Part shown: positions 49,656-57,990 of the stretch, piece after piece | Layout: each line of letters starts with the position of its first letter | How positions within the stretch are numbered: the first letter of the stretch is position 1 | Position numbers and translations under genes: made by a program | The notes under the pieces: generated by a model | What the model saw: the letters and a program-made list of their open reading frames with translations, nothing else | Told to the model about the DNA's origin: nothing | The model's database searches: none | NCBI GenBank assembly: GCA_900319235.1 | Contig: ONNR01000010.1 | Coordinates: 88,840-152,839, forward strand | Direction: 5' to 3' | Length of the DNA: 64,000 bases | Origin: an uncultured Prevotellaceae bacterium | Lineage (GTDB): Bacteria; Bacteroidota; Bacteroidia; Bacteroidales; UBA3663

Positions 49656-52586
49656 ATGAAACGACATCTTTATCGCATTATTATATATCTGCCCCTGCTC
49701 GCCGTCGCCTTGTGCATCGTGTCGTGCGGGGAAACCACCACTGCGGATTATCACATCGGCGTTTCGCAATGCAGCGACGATGCCTGGCGCACCAAACTCA
49801 ACGAAGAGATGCGCCGCGAACTCCTGTTCTACCCGGGTGTCACCCTCGAAGTGCGTTCGGCCGACGACGACAACGAGCGCCAGGCGCGCGACATCGACTA
49901 CTTCATCGGTCAGGGCGTCGATCTGCTCGTGGTTTCGCCCAACCGTGCCGACTCGCTCACGCCCGCCGTGTCGAAGGCATTCGATGCAGGCATTCCCGTG
50001 ATTGTGGCCGACCGAAAGGTGACGGGCGACAAATATACGGCTTTCGTGGGCGGCGACAACTTCGAGGTGGGCAAGCTGCAGGGCGAGTACCTGCAAAGGG
50101 TGTTGCCCCGAGGCGGCAAGGTGCTCGAGGTGATGGGCCTGATAGGCTCGACGCCCCAGGAGCTGCGTCATCAGGGCCTCGTCGAATCGCTCAGCGATAC
50201 GGGCGACCGTTATCAGTTCGTGCAATGCATGGGTGCATGGAAGCGCGACAGGGGCGAAGCCGAGGTGCAGAAGGTGCTCGCGCAGCATCCCGACATCAGG
50301 GTGATACTGGCACAGAACGACCAGATGGCCATCGGGGCAAGCCGTGCCCTGCAAAATGCCCGGCTCGACCATAAGGTCTTCATCATGGGCGTGGATGGCC
50401 TGACGGGCGCGGACAATGGCATTGAAGCCATCCGAAACGGCACGATCGATGTGTCGGCCACCTACATCACAGGCGGTGACCTGATAGTGCAGACGGCAAT
50501 GAAGATCTTGCGCGGCGAACCGTTCGAGCGCGATGTGGTGCTGCCCACGTCGCTCATCGACATAGGTTCGGCCAAGAGCATCGACAACGTCTATCGCGAA
50601 GTGGACCACCAGATCGAGACGGTGAAGATGCTGCAGGCGCGTGCCGATTCCTACTGGCAGCAGCTCGACCTCGAACGCACGCTGATGTACGCGCTGCTGG
50701 CACTGCTGGCGATGGCGCTCCTGTTCCTTATATTCTATTATAGCAACTACCGCCAGAAACGTCGTCTGGGTGAAAGCCTCAACCGACAGAAGGCGCTGCT
50801 CAAGGCGCAGCGTGACCAGCTGGCCGAGCAGAACATCCAGCTCAAGCGCCTGAGCCAGCAGGTCGAGGAGGCCACCAAGGCGAAGATTGCATTCTTCACC
50901 AACGTGAGCCATGACTTCCGCACGCCGTTGACGCTGATTTCGGCACCCTTGGAGCAGATACAGCAGAAACTCGACAATGGTGACCTCGACGGTGCCGGTG
51001 GCAAGGATCCCGAGGCGACACAACTCCTGAACCTGGCGTTGAAGAACGTCAAGGTATTGCAGCGGCTGGTGGGCCAGTTGCTCGACTTCCGCAAACTGGA
51101 GAGCGGAAAACTCGAACTCGACCTGAAGCCCGTCGATCTGCGCCAGGCTTGCCAGACCAGTTTCGGCTACTTCAAGGGCCTCGCCTACAAGAAGCACATC
51201 AAGCTCGACTTTTCGGCCGACGAAGGCGACTACCGGACCATGGCCGACCTCCCCAAGCTCGAACGCGTCTTCTTCAACCTCATGGGCAATGCCTTCAAGT
51301 TCACGCCCGAAAATGGAAAGATTGCAGTATCCCTCTCAACCTCAAACCCTTCAAACCCCTCAACCCCCTCAAACTCCTCAAACCCTTCGAACCCCTCAAA
51401 CCCTTCGAACCCCTCGAACCCCCGCATCCTCTTGCGGGTCTCTGACACCGGTCCCGGCATCAACGTGGAGCACATCCAACGCATCTTCGAAAACTTCTAT
51501 CAGGTCGATTCGGCGCGTCATGAAGGATCGGGCATCGGCCTGGCTGTGGCAAAGAGCTTCGTCGAACTTCATGGGGGCACCATCGAAGTGCAGAACCAGT
51601 CGGTGGGTACAGGTACCATCTTCACCGTCAGCATCCCACGTGTAGCCGTGACCGAGGACGAAAACGCCGAAGCCGTCGATCCGCAGATCGATGCAGCGAC
51701 CATCGAGACCGAGCTGGGCGATTCGTTCGAAGGCGAGAACATCCTCGAGAGCCAACCCAAGCCCCTGGTGCTGGTCATCGACGACAATGCCGACCTGCGC
51801 CAGTATATGCAGATGCTGTTGGGCGAACACTATCGTGTCATCACGGCAGGCGACGGACTGACGGGTGTGGGCAAGGCGATGCGTACCGTGCCCGACGTGA
51901 TCGTCTGCGACATGATGATGCCTGTGATGGACGGCATCGAGTGTTGTCGCCGCCTCAAGCAGGAGGTCAACACCAGCCACATCCCCATCCTGATGCTCAC
52001 TGCCAATGCCATGGACGAACATCGCATCGAAGGTCTGACCGAAGGTGGCGCCGATGCCTACATGTCGAAGCCCTTCAATGCCGACGTGCTCCGTGCCCAA
52101 CTCCGTTCGCTGGTCAACAATCATAACCGCGTGCGTGACTTCTTCGGCTCATCGGGCATCATCACCCCTTCAAACTCAGGACCCCTCAGAACCTCTCAGA
52201 ACCCTTCGAACCTTTCGAACCCCTCAGAACCTCTCAGAACCCCATCTTCCCTCGACGACAAGTTCCTCGTCAAGATGAAGGATATCATCGAACGCAGCTT
52301 CAGCGATTCGGACTTCGGCGTGGAGCAGTTGGGCGACATGATGGGCATGAGCCGTGCACAACTCTATCGCAAGACCAAGGCGCTGACCAACTATTCGCCT
52401 GTCGAACTCATTCGCAACATGCGACTCAAGCGGGCACAGCAGATGTTGGCACAGGGCGACGACACGATTGCCCAGGTCGCCTATTCCGTAGGCTTCACCG
52501 CTCCAAGCTATTTCACCAAGTGCTATAAGGACTTTTTCGGCGAAATGCCCAACGAACTGGTGAAGAGAAAAACAGGAAATAACTAA
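49656..52586 (+). CDS. Hybrid two-component regulator with periplasmic sugar-binding domain (fructan/fructose sensor type)
   Basis: A 976-aa protein. After a signal or lipobox-like segment (IVSCG) comes a type I periplasmic-binding (LacI/RbsB-like) sensor (IGVSQCSDDAWRTKLNEEMR, VVSPNRADSLTPAV, AQNDQMAIGASRAL, VDGLTGADNGIEAI), a membrane segment near 345-368, HisKA (FFTNVSHDFRTPLTLIS), HATPase, a receiver (VLVIDDNADLRQYM, VCDMMMPVMDG) and an AraC HTH (GDMMGMSRAQLYRKT). The architecture is that of the Bacteroides fructose-binding HTCS (BT1754 type), and the following GH32, transporter and fructokinase agree. Two tandem-repeat insertions lie within it: Ser-Asn-Pro repeats in the HATPase domain, and a related stretch between the receiver and HTH. 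Confidence 0.92.
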   Translation: MKRHLYRIIIYLPLLAVALCIVSCGETTTADYHIGVSQCSDDAWRTKLNEEMRRELLFYPGVTLEVRSADDDNERQARDIDYFIGQGVDLLVVSPNRADSLTPAVSKAFDAGIPVIVADRKVTGDKYTAFVGGDNFEVGKLQGEYLQRVLPRGGKVLEVMGLIGSTPQELRHQGLVESLSDTGDRYQFVQCMGAWKRDRGEAEVQKVLAQHPDIRVILAQNDQMAIGASRALQNARLDHKVFIMGVDGLTGADNGIEAIRNGTIDVSATYITGGDLIVQTAMKILRGEPFERDVVLPTSLIDIGSAKSIDNVYREVDHQIETVKMLQARADSYWQQLDLERTLMYALLALLAMALLFLIFYYSNYRQKRRLGESLNRQKALLKAQRDQLAEQNIQLKRLSQQVEEATKAKIAFFTNVSHDFRTPLTLISAPLEQIQQKLDNGDLDGAGGKDPEATQLLNLALKNVKVLQRLVGQLLDFRKLESGKLELDLKPVDLRQACQTSFGYFKGLAYKKHIKLDFSADEGDYRTMADLPKLERVFFNLMGNAFKFTPENGKIAVSLSTSNPSNPSTPSNSSNPSNPSNPSNPSNPRILLRVSDTGPGINVEHIQRIFENFYQVDSARHEGSGIGLAVAKSFVELHGGTIEVQNQSVGTGTIFTVSIPRVAVTEDENAEAVDPQIDAATIETELGDSFEGENILESQPKPLVLVIDDNADLRQYMQMLLGEHYRVITAGDGLTGVGKAMRTVPDVIVCDMMMPVMDGIECCRRLKQEVNTSHIPILMLTANAMDEHRIEGLTEGGADAYMSKPFNADVLRAQLRSLVNNHNRVRDFFGSSGIITPSNSGPLRTSQNPSNLSNPSEPLRTPSSLDDKFLVKMKDIIERSFSDSDFGVEQLGDMMGMSRAQLYRKTKALTNYSPVELIRNMRLKRAQQMLAQGDDTIAQVAYSVGFTAPSYFTKCYKDFFGEMPNELVKRKTGNN
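51342..51422 (+). repeat. Short tandem repeat, about 9 x 9 bp, in the HATPase domain
   Basis: Units such as TCAAACCCT, TCAAACCCC, TCAACCCCC, TCAAACTCC, TCGAACCCC encode nine Ser-Asn/Thr-Pro/Ser triplets between AVSLSTSNP and RILLRVSDTGPGI. It falls between two HATPase beta-strands just before the G1 box. Confidence 0.9.
52175..52242 (+). repeat. Short tandem repeat (9/10-bp mixture) between receiver and HTH domains
   Basis: Units CCTCAGAAC, CTCTCAGAAC, CCTTCGAAC, CTTTCGAAC, CCCTCAGAAC, CTCTCAGAAC. They encode a Ser/Pro/Asn-rich linker (GPLRTSQNPSNLSNPSEPLR). Confidence 0.85.
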
Positions 52587-52622
52587 GGAAATAACCGAAA
52601 ATAACAAAATCGTTCGTTTGAT

Positions 52623-52668
52623 AGAATATTTGTTGTAGATTTCGCGTCTGCAACAAATATTCTTTTTT
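52623..52668 (+). terminator. Intrinsic terminator after the fructan sensor gene
   Basis: AGAATATTTGTTG pairs perfectly with CAACAAATATTCT (13 bp, 15-nt loop), followed by TTTTT. Confidence 0.9.
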
Positions 52669-52827
52669 GTTTCTGCCTATGCCTGGAACCTCGACCCTTC
52701 GCAGGCTTCGAGCCAGGCAATCGAGGAAGTTCGCACCGACAGCAAGCCCTGTCCTTCGGGCGTCGTGTACCGTATTGAAGATGATCACTCGCTGCATCTT
52801 TATCGTGGAGATGTCCGGATTTTTTAG
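52640..52827 (+). pseudogene. Possible C-terminal remnant of a secreted-protein gene
   Basis: An open frame without a start codon ends at a TAG (52825-52827). Its last 45 codons read like a protein C terminus (SQAIEEVRTDSKPCPSG, then VVYRIEDDHSLHLYRGDVRI F). Codon use resembles neighbouring genes. No family is recognised; it could be chance. Its beginning overlaps the terminator hairpin. Also in 52668-52906: TGCATCTTT occurs twice and TGTCC/GGACA forms a small hairpin upstream of the GH32 promoter. Confidence 0.3.
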
Positions 52828-52906
52828 GACAAATGATGCATCTTTGGCATAAAATAGTGGATGAAATGTTCGATGCAACATTTTTTTCTTATTTTGCAAC
52901 ATATTT

Positions 52907-52939
52907 TTTGTGTTCGCACGTAAATATTCATTATCTTTG
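52907..52939 (+). promoter_or_regulatory. Promoter of the GH32 gene
   Basis: TTTG at 52907-52910, 21-bp spacer, TATCTTTG at 52932-52939, 54 bp before the ATG at 52994. Confidence 0.8.
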
Positions 52940-52993
52940 CACCGAAAAACTCCACGACCTCTAAATTTAATCATCTATAATTAATACGTGAAC

Positions 52994-54742
52994 ATGAAAA
53001 TTCAACATCTTCTGATCGCAGCAAGTGCTGGCCTGATGCTCGCAGCTTGCAACAACCAGCCTGCTGGTCCTTCGTTTACTGTTTCTCAGCAAGGCGACGT
53101 AACCGTTGTCGACGTAACCAATCCAACCCGCTACATTCTCCTTCCTATCGAGGAGGATAAGGGTGAGGCCCTCGTACGTGTCAGCACCGGTGATGAAGCC
53201 GACGTTTGGATGGACGTTCGTCTTGCCATCGATACCGTCGATTACTATGTTCCCATGGCTCTGCCCGCCGGCAAGAAGGCTTGCGTCGAGATCAAGAACC
53301 TCCCCGCTGGTGCCCTCGCACTTTCCCGTCTGGAGCTCAGCGACGAATTCGACACCACCAACCGCGAGTACTATCGTCCCGCCTACCACTTCAGCCCCGC
53401 CTATGGCTGGATGAACGACCCCAACGGTATGACCTACAAGGATGGTGAGTATCATCTCTTCTATCAGTACAACCCCTACGGAAGCAAGTGGGGCAACATG
53501 CACTGGGGTCACACCGTGAGCCCCGACATGGTGCACTGGACCGAACTTCCACCAGCTATCGTACGCGACACCCTCGGTCAGATCTTCTCTGGTTCGAGCA
53601 TCGTAAAGGGTGATACCATCTACAGCTACTACACCTCTGCAGGCCGTGCTCAGGTACAGTCAGGCGCTTGGAGTGTCGATGGTGGCCGCACCTACACCAA
53701 GTTCGCCGACAACCCACGCATCGTGGCTGCCGATGGCCGCAACGACTTCCGCGACCCCAAGCTCTTCGAGTACAATGGCAAATACTATGTAATCATTTCT
53801 GCCGACAACGAGATGCAGTTCTTCTGCTCCGACAACCTCCACGACTGGACCTATGTCAGCGCTTTCGGCGACGGTTACGGTGCCAAGCCTCGTATGTTCG
53901 AGTGCCCCGACTTCTTCGAACTCCCAGTTGAGGGTACCAACCTGAAGAAGTATGTGATGATCGTCAACGTCAACCCAGGCTGCTGGTTCGGTGGCTCTGC
54001 CAGCGAATATTTCGTAGGCACCTTCGACGGCAAGGACTTCAAGTGCGACAACCCGAAGGAGACCGTCAAGTGGCTCGACTGGGGCAAGGACCACTATGCA
54101 GCTGTTACCTTCAGCAACGAGCCCAAGGGCCGCATCATCAGCATCCCGTGGATGAGCAACTGGCAGTATGCCAACGACCTCCCCACTCGTCAGTATCGTT
54201 CGCAGATGGGTATGCCTCGCCAGCTCTTCGCATTCCAGCAGGGCAAGGAGGTTTACGTAGGCCAGAAGCCCGTCGATGAGATTCTCGCTCAGGTGAAGCC
54301 CGCCGAGTTCACCACCGAAGGCAACACCATCAAGCTTGGTGACAACAAGGCTCAGCTCGTCATCGAAATGGATGTCAAGAACGGCAGCACCTTCTCGCTC
54401 ACCAACAACGAGGGTGAGGAAGTCTTCTTCGCTTGCAAGGCCGGCCGTCTCATCATGGACCGCTCGCGTTCGGGCATCATCCCCAACGACGCTTTCGCTC
54501 CCGAGACCTACGATCCCAAGCCGGCTATGGGCACCAACAGCGGCACATGGATTCCTGTTGAGCAGATCTGCGGCAAGAAGAACACCTATCACGTGCAGCT
54601 CTGGATGGACATCTGCTCCATCGAAATGTATGTCGATGGCGGTCGTGCCACGATGACCAACCTCGTCTTCCCAAAGACTCCTTACAACGCCCTCACCGGC
54701 AATGGTCTTTCCAACGTGAAGGTTTGCACTGTTGAACTCTAA
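52994..54742 (+). CDS. Glycoside hydrolase family 32 beta-fructosidase, lipoprotein
   Basis: I use the ATG at 52994 rather than the GTG 6 bp upstream. The 582-aa protein has a lipobox (LAAC, Cys19), a short N-terminal beta-domain, and a GH32 five-blade propeller with the three catalytic carboxylates: nucleophile Asp142 in GWMNDPNG, Asp254 in FRDPKLF and acid/base Glu303 in FECPDFFEL. A C-terminal beta-sandwich ends with CSIEMYVDGGRATMTNLVFP. It hydrolyses beta-fructosidic bonds of inulin, levan or sucrose; motifs do not separate exo from endo. Its place after the fructose-type HTCS and before a transporter and fructokinase fits release of fructose in the periplasm or at the surface. Confidence 0.94.
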   Translation: MKIQHLLIAASAGLMLAACNNQPAGPSFTVSQQGDVTVVDVTNPTRYILLPIEEDKGEALVRVSTGDEADVWMDVRLAIDTVDYYVPMALPAGKKACVEIKNLPAGALALSRLELSDEFDTTNREYYRPAYHFSPAYGWMNDPNGMTYKDGEYHLFYQYNPYGSKWGNMHWGHTVSPDMVHWTELPPAIVRDTLGQIFSGSSIVKGDTIYSYYTSAGRAQVQSGAWSVDGGRTYTKFADNPRIVAADGRNDFRDPKLFEYNGKYYVIISADNEMQFFCSDNLHDWTYVSAFGDGYGAKPRMFECPDFFELPVEGTNLKKYVMIVNVNPGCWFGGSASEYFVGTFDGKDFKCDNPKETVKWLDWGKDHYAAVTFSNEPKGRIISIPWMSNWQYANDLPTRQYRSQMGMPRQLFAFQQGKEVYVGQKPVDEILAQVKPAEFTTEGNTIKLGDNKAQLVIEMDVKNGSTFSLTNNEGEEVFFACKAGRLIMDRSRSGIIPNDAFAPETYDPKPAMGTNSGTWIPVEQICGKKNTYHVQLWMDICSIEMYVDGGRATMTNLVFPKTPYNALTGNGLSNVKVCTVEL

Positions 54743-54751
54743 TCTGTTAAT

Positions 54752-54795
54752 GGTAGTAAAAGGGTAGTAAAAAAGTTATAAAAGGGTAGTAAAAG
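54752..54795. repeat. Short tandem repeat, 4 x 11 bp
   Basis: Units GGTAGTAAAAG, GGTAGTAAAAA, AGTTATAAAAG, GGTAGTAAAAG, starting 10 bp after the GH32 stop. Related in inverse orientation to the array at 54879-54933. Confidence 0.9.
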
Positions 54796-54878
54796 GGACG
54801 TTACTACCGCTTGACGAGTTTGGGTCAAACAAACAATTATTATTTATTAATTGTTAATTGTTAATTGAACCATTGTCC

Positions 54879-54933
54879 CTTTAACTCCTTTTTTACTCCC
54901 CTTTAACTCCCTTTTTACTCCCCTTTAATTCCT
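54879..54933. repeat. Short tandem repeat, 5 x 11 bp
   Basis: Units CTTTAACTCCT, TTTTTACTCCC, CTTTAACTCCC, TTTTTACTCCC, CTTTAATTCCT, ending 9 bp before the transporter ATG. The complement of TTTTTACTCCC is GGGAGTAAAAA, one base off the units at 54752, so the GH32-MFS gap can form a long hairpin. A 7-bp AT array (TATTAAT, TGTTAAT, TGTTAAT; 54845-54865) lies between. Confidence 0.9.
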
Positions 54934-54942
54934 TTATAAAAA

Positions 54943-56100
54943 ATGAAAAAGACCTCTGCTCTTGCCATCATCCCTGTGATGCTCGCCTTCTTCTGCATGG
55001 GCTTCGTCGATCTGGTCGGCATCGCATCCAACTACGTCAAGGAAGATCTCCAGCTCTCCGACTCGGTGGCCAACGTGTTCCCTTCGCTCGTGTTCTTCTG
55101 GTTCCTTATCTTCAGTGTTCCTACAGGTATGCTGATGAACAAGATCGGCCGCAAGAAGACCGTGCTCCTCTCGCTTGTTGTCACTGTCATTTCGCTGTTC
55201 ATCCCCTTGTTTGGCAAGTCGTTCCCCGTGATGCTCGTGGCCTTCTCGCTCCTCGGCATCGGCAACGCCCTGATGCAGACCAGTATTAACCCCTTGGCTA
55301 TGCTCGTGATTGGTGACAAGAACCTTGCATCCACACTTACCTTCGGACAGTTCGTCAAGGCCATCGCTTCGTTCATGGCTCCTTACCTCGCCATGTGGGG
55401 CGCTACCCAGGTCATCCCATCGTTCGGCTATGATTGGCGTGTGCTCTTCTTGATCTACTTCGTTGTCGGCATCATCTCCACCGCCCTGCTTTGGGCAACT
55501 CCTATCTACGAGGAGATCAGCGGCGGCAAGTCATCGTCGTTCATGGACTGCCTGGCACTGCTCAAGAAGCCCATCGTGCTCCTGTCGTTCTTTGCCATCA
55601 TGTGCCATGTCGGCATCGACGTGGGTACCAACACCACAGCTCCTAAGCTCCTCATGGAGCGTCTGGGTATGACCCTCAACGATGCAGCCTTCGCTACCTC
55701 GCTCTACTTCATCTTCCGTACCATTGGTGCCTTTACCGGTTCGTTCTTCCTTCGCATCATGAAGACCCGCTGGTTCTTCATCATCAGCGTCATCCTGATG
55801 GCTCTCTCGATGTGCGGCATGTTCATCGGCACCGAGAAGTGGATGCTCTATACAGCCATCGCCCTCGTAGGCTACGGCAACTCCAACGTCTTCTCGATGG
55901 CATTCTCCGAGGCTCTCCTCTCAGTTCCCGAGAAGCAGAACGAAGTCAGCGGTCTCATGATCATGGGCCTCTTCGGTGGCACCATCTTCCCACTCATCAT
56001 GGGCTTCATGAGCGATGCTATGGGTCAGGCCGGTGCAGTAGCTGTCATGGCCATCGGCGTCATCTACCTCTTTACCTATATCAAGAATATCAAGAATTAA
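54943..56100 (+). CDS. MFS sugar permease (fucose/glucose/fructose FHS type)
   Basis: A 385-aa inner-membrane transporter with about 12 hydrophobic segments. Features of the sugar MFS/FHS group: AFFCMGFVDLVGIASNYVK in helix 1, NKIGRKKTVLL in the helix 2-3 loop, GIGNALMQTSINPLAMLV in helix 4 and FGGTIFPLIMGFMSDAMGQ near the end. In the Bacteroides fructan locus an equivalent permease (BT1758 type) takes up fructose by proton symport, and the position between GH32 and fructokinase suggests the same. Confidence 0.9.
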   Translation: MKKTSALAIIPVMLAFFCMGFVDLVGIASNYVKEDLQLSDSVANVFPSLVFFWFLIFSVPTGMLMNKIGRKKTVLLSLVVTVISLFIPLFGKSFPVMLVAFSLLGIGNALMQTSINPLAMLVIGDKNLASTLTFGQFVKAIASFMAPYLAMWGATQVIPSFGYDWRVLFLIYFVVGIISTALLWATPIYEEISGGKSSSFMDCLALLKKPIVLLSFFAIMCHVGIDVGTNTTAPKLLMERLGMTLNDAAFATSLYFIFRTIGAFTGSFFLRIMKTRWFFIISVILMALSMCGMFIGTEKWMLYTAIALVGYGNSNVFSMAFSEALLSVPEKQNEVSGLMIMGLFGGTIFPLIMGFMSDAMGQAGAVAVMAIGVIYLFTYIKNIKN

Positions 56101-56107
56101 AATAACA

Positions 56108-56217
56108 GACCCCCTCAGTCCCCCTGCTTAGGGGGATGGCTCGGGTCGATTTCAATAAACATTACATTAAAATTTGGGCTCCGTTCTTCCCCCTAAGCAG
56201 GGGGATTAGAGGGGGTC
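56108..56217. repeat. 110-bp element with 29-bp inverted ends (CCCCCTGCTTAGGGGG type), copy 1
   Basis: The left end (56108-56136, GACCCCCTCAGTCCCCCTGC then TTAGGGGGA) and the right end (56188-56217) are inverted copies with few mismatches. Each end also contains the small palindrome TCCCCCTGCTTAGGGGGA. It fills the gap between the MFS gene and the fructokinase gene. A second copy is at 61027-61151. No ORF inside. Confidence 0.85.
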
Positions 56218-56235
56218 TCCTAATAACCCGATATT

Positions 56236-57114
56236 ATGAAAAAAGACTTAATCGTAGGCATTGGCGAAGCACTTTGGGATTGTTTCCCCGAAGGCCGCAA
56301 GTTTGGAGGCGCTCCAACCAATTTTGCATATCACTCTGGTCAGTTCGGCTGGCACAGCATCGTTATCTCTGCTGTAGGTCAGGATGCACTGGGTGACGAG
56401 ATTCTCGAAATCATCAAGGGCATCAAGCTCGACAGTCGCATTGCACGCGTAGCTTATCCCACTGGCACCGTACAGGTAACCCTCAGTGGCGATGGCATTC
56501 CCGCATACGAGATCTGCGAGAACGTAGCATGGGACAACATCCCCTGGACCGATGAGCTCGAGGCTATTGCCAAGCGCACACGTGCCGTATGCTTCGGTTC
56601 GCTTGCTCAGCGCAGCCCCGTCAGCCGTGCCACCATCCTCAAGTTCCTCGACACGATGGATCCCGACACCGAGCGTATCTACGACATCAACCTTCGTCAG
56701 CACTTCTATAGCCTCGAGGTTATCGAAGCCAGCTTGAAGCGTGCCACCATCCTCAAGCTCAACGAGGAGGAGATTGAGATCGTCAGCGCACTCTTCCACC
56801 TCACAGGTTCAGCCGAAGAGCGTTGCCGTCAGCTCATCAGCATGTTCGACACTCTCCAGACCGTCATCCTCACCTGTGGCGCTGTTGGTTCGAACGTCTT
56901 CACCGAGAATGAGACTTCCTACGTCGATACTCCAAAGGTAAAGGTAGCCGACACCGTAGGTGCAGGCGATTCGTTCACCGCAACCTTCGTGGCTCAGTAC
57001 CTCAAGGGCAAGAGCATCCAGGATGCCCACCGCATCGCAGTCAAGGCCAGTGCCTTCGTCTGCACCCAGGAGGGCGCTACTCCAGTCTTCCCCAAGGAGA
57101 TTCTGGAAGCCTAA
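56236..57114 (+). CDS. PfkB-family carbohydrate kinase, probable fructokinase
   Basis: A 292-aa ribokinase-like kinase. The N-terminal sugar-site motif is GIGEALWDCFPEGRKFGGAP with NFAYHSGQFGW, and the C-terminal PfkB signature is DTVGAGDSFTATFVAQYLKG, with the catalytic Asp in GAGD. The LGG-type fructokinase pattern (FGGAPTNFA) favours fructose as substrate, giving fructose-6-phosphate. It closes the fructan module and is followed by a strong terminator. Confidence 0.9.
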   Translation: MKKDLIVGIGEALWDCFPEGRKFGGAPTNFAYHSGQFGWHSIVISAVGQDALGDEILEIIKGIKLDSRIARVAYPTGTVQVTLSGDGIPAYEICENVAWDNIPWTDELEAIAKRTRAVCFGSLAQRSPVSRATILKFLDTMDPDTERIYDINLRQHFYSLEVIEASLKRATILKLNEEEIEIVSALFHLTGSAEERCRQLISMFDTLQTVILTCGAVGSNVFTENETSYVDTPKVKVADTVGAGDSFTATFVAQYLKGKSIQDAHRIAVKASAFVCTQEGATPVFPKEILEA

Positions 57115-57174
57115 GGACTCGCTCCGCTCACTCCCCCTGACGTTTCATAACGTGTATTAATTATAAAGATGGTA

Positions 57175-57207
57175 GGGGTCGCAGATGTGATATCTGCGGC
57201 CCCTTTT
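57175..57207 (+). terminator. Intrinsic terminator of the fructan module
   Basis: GGGGTCGCAGAT pairs with ATCTGCGGCCCC (12-bp stem with one G-T pair), followed by TTTTCT. Confidence 0.9.
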
Positions 57208-57218
57208 CTATATAAGGA

Positions 57219-57339
57219 TTCTAAGGGACTTTAAGGGATTCTAAGGGAAGTTAAGGGACAATAGTTTTTCGGGGCCCACGACACTAATGTCCCCTAATAT
57301 CCCTTAATATCCCTTAGCATCCCTAAATATCCCTAAGTA
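57219..57339. repeat. Two facing short tandem arrays, 4 x 10 bp and 5 x 10 bp
   Basis: Left array (57219-57258): TTCTAAGGGA, CTTTAAGGGA, TTCTAAGGGA, AGTTAAGGGA. Right array (57290-57339): TCCCCTAATA, TCCCTTAATA, TCCCTTAGCA, TCCCTAAATA, TCCCTAAGTA. TAAGGGA and TCCCTTA are inverse, so the arrays can pair as a long hairpin. The right array contains the stop codon (57333-57335) of the minus-strand gene. Confidence 0.9.
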
Positions 57340-57869
57340 TAATACACCAAATTCCCGTAATTGAACCTCGTCAGCTCCGACTTCGTATCATCCAGTTCCA
57401 GCATTCGCTGGGGCACCTCATCCAACGGATAGTTTTCGATGCAGTATTTCAAGCGGAGGGTGAACTTCTCCATCTCCGCATCAATCTCCTCCTTCGTAGC
57501 CGGGATGTTGTTGTCGATGGCCTCCTGCAGTTCCGAGATGATCATCCCCGAGAACAATCCATGCAAGCTATGTCGATAAGCATACTCATCCGCATGGCAC
57601 CAGATGCCTATGCAGGTCTTTCCGCGCAGGAACTGCGTATGCCCATCGTCAATCAGAAGTCGTGTAAACACACCTTTGCGATTCGGTGTTGAAAACAATC
57701 CGTATATGTTTCCGTGCCCCAGCATCATGATGGTGTCATCCGCCTTCAAAGCGCGTCTCACAGCCCCATTCGTACTTTTTTCCGTGATATGTGCCGTGAC
57801 ATCCTCCCTCTGCTCATACAGCAACCTCAGCACCCTTGTCGTCGGGTCATTCGCATGAACTACAATCAT
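57333..57869 (-). CDS. Conserved hypothetical protein, possible clan-CD-like fold
   Basis: A 178-aa cytoplasmic protein (no signal peptide) with a good ribosome-binding site (GGAG, 9 bp before the ATG). I recognise no named family. Two stretches, DDTIMMLGHGNIYGLFS (about residues 44-60) and CIGIWCHADEY (about 86-96), have the His-Gly and Cys patterns and spacing seen in caspase-like clan CD proteins, but the match is by eye and the catalytic dyad is not established. The C-terminal half is helical and charged. The stop codon lies inside the 10-bp array, so the C terminus may vary. It is isolated, convergent with the fructokinase gene. Confidence 0.6.
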   Translation of the reverse strand: MIVVHANDPTTRVLRLLYEQREDVTAHITEKSTNGAVRRALKADDTIMMLGHGNIYGLFSTPNRKGVFTRLLIDDGHTQFLRGKTCIGIWCHADEYAYRHSLHGLFSGMIISELQEAIDNNIPATKEEIDAEMEKFTLRLKYCIENYPLDEVPQRMLELDDTKSELTRFNYGNLVYYT

Positions 57870-57990
57870 ATTATTTCTCTCCTTTCTTTCTTAAAATAAT
57901 AATTCTCAAATTCTTGAAAAAATACTCGGGACCCGGATGGTCTTTTCTGGGCTTTGCCCTTTTTTCTTCCTCCAAAGGAGGACTTTTTCT

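Noticed and set aside
49527..51197. A 556-codon minus-strand frame inside the fructan sensor
   Set aside because: Shadow of the sensor gene; it crosses the sensor promoter and start and shows no domain.
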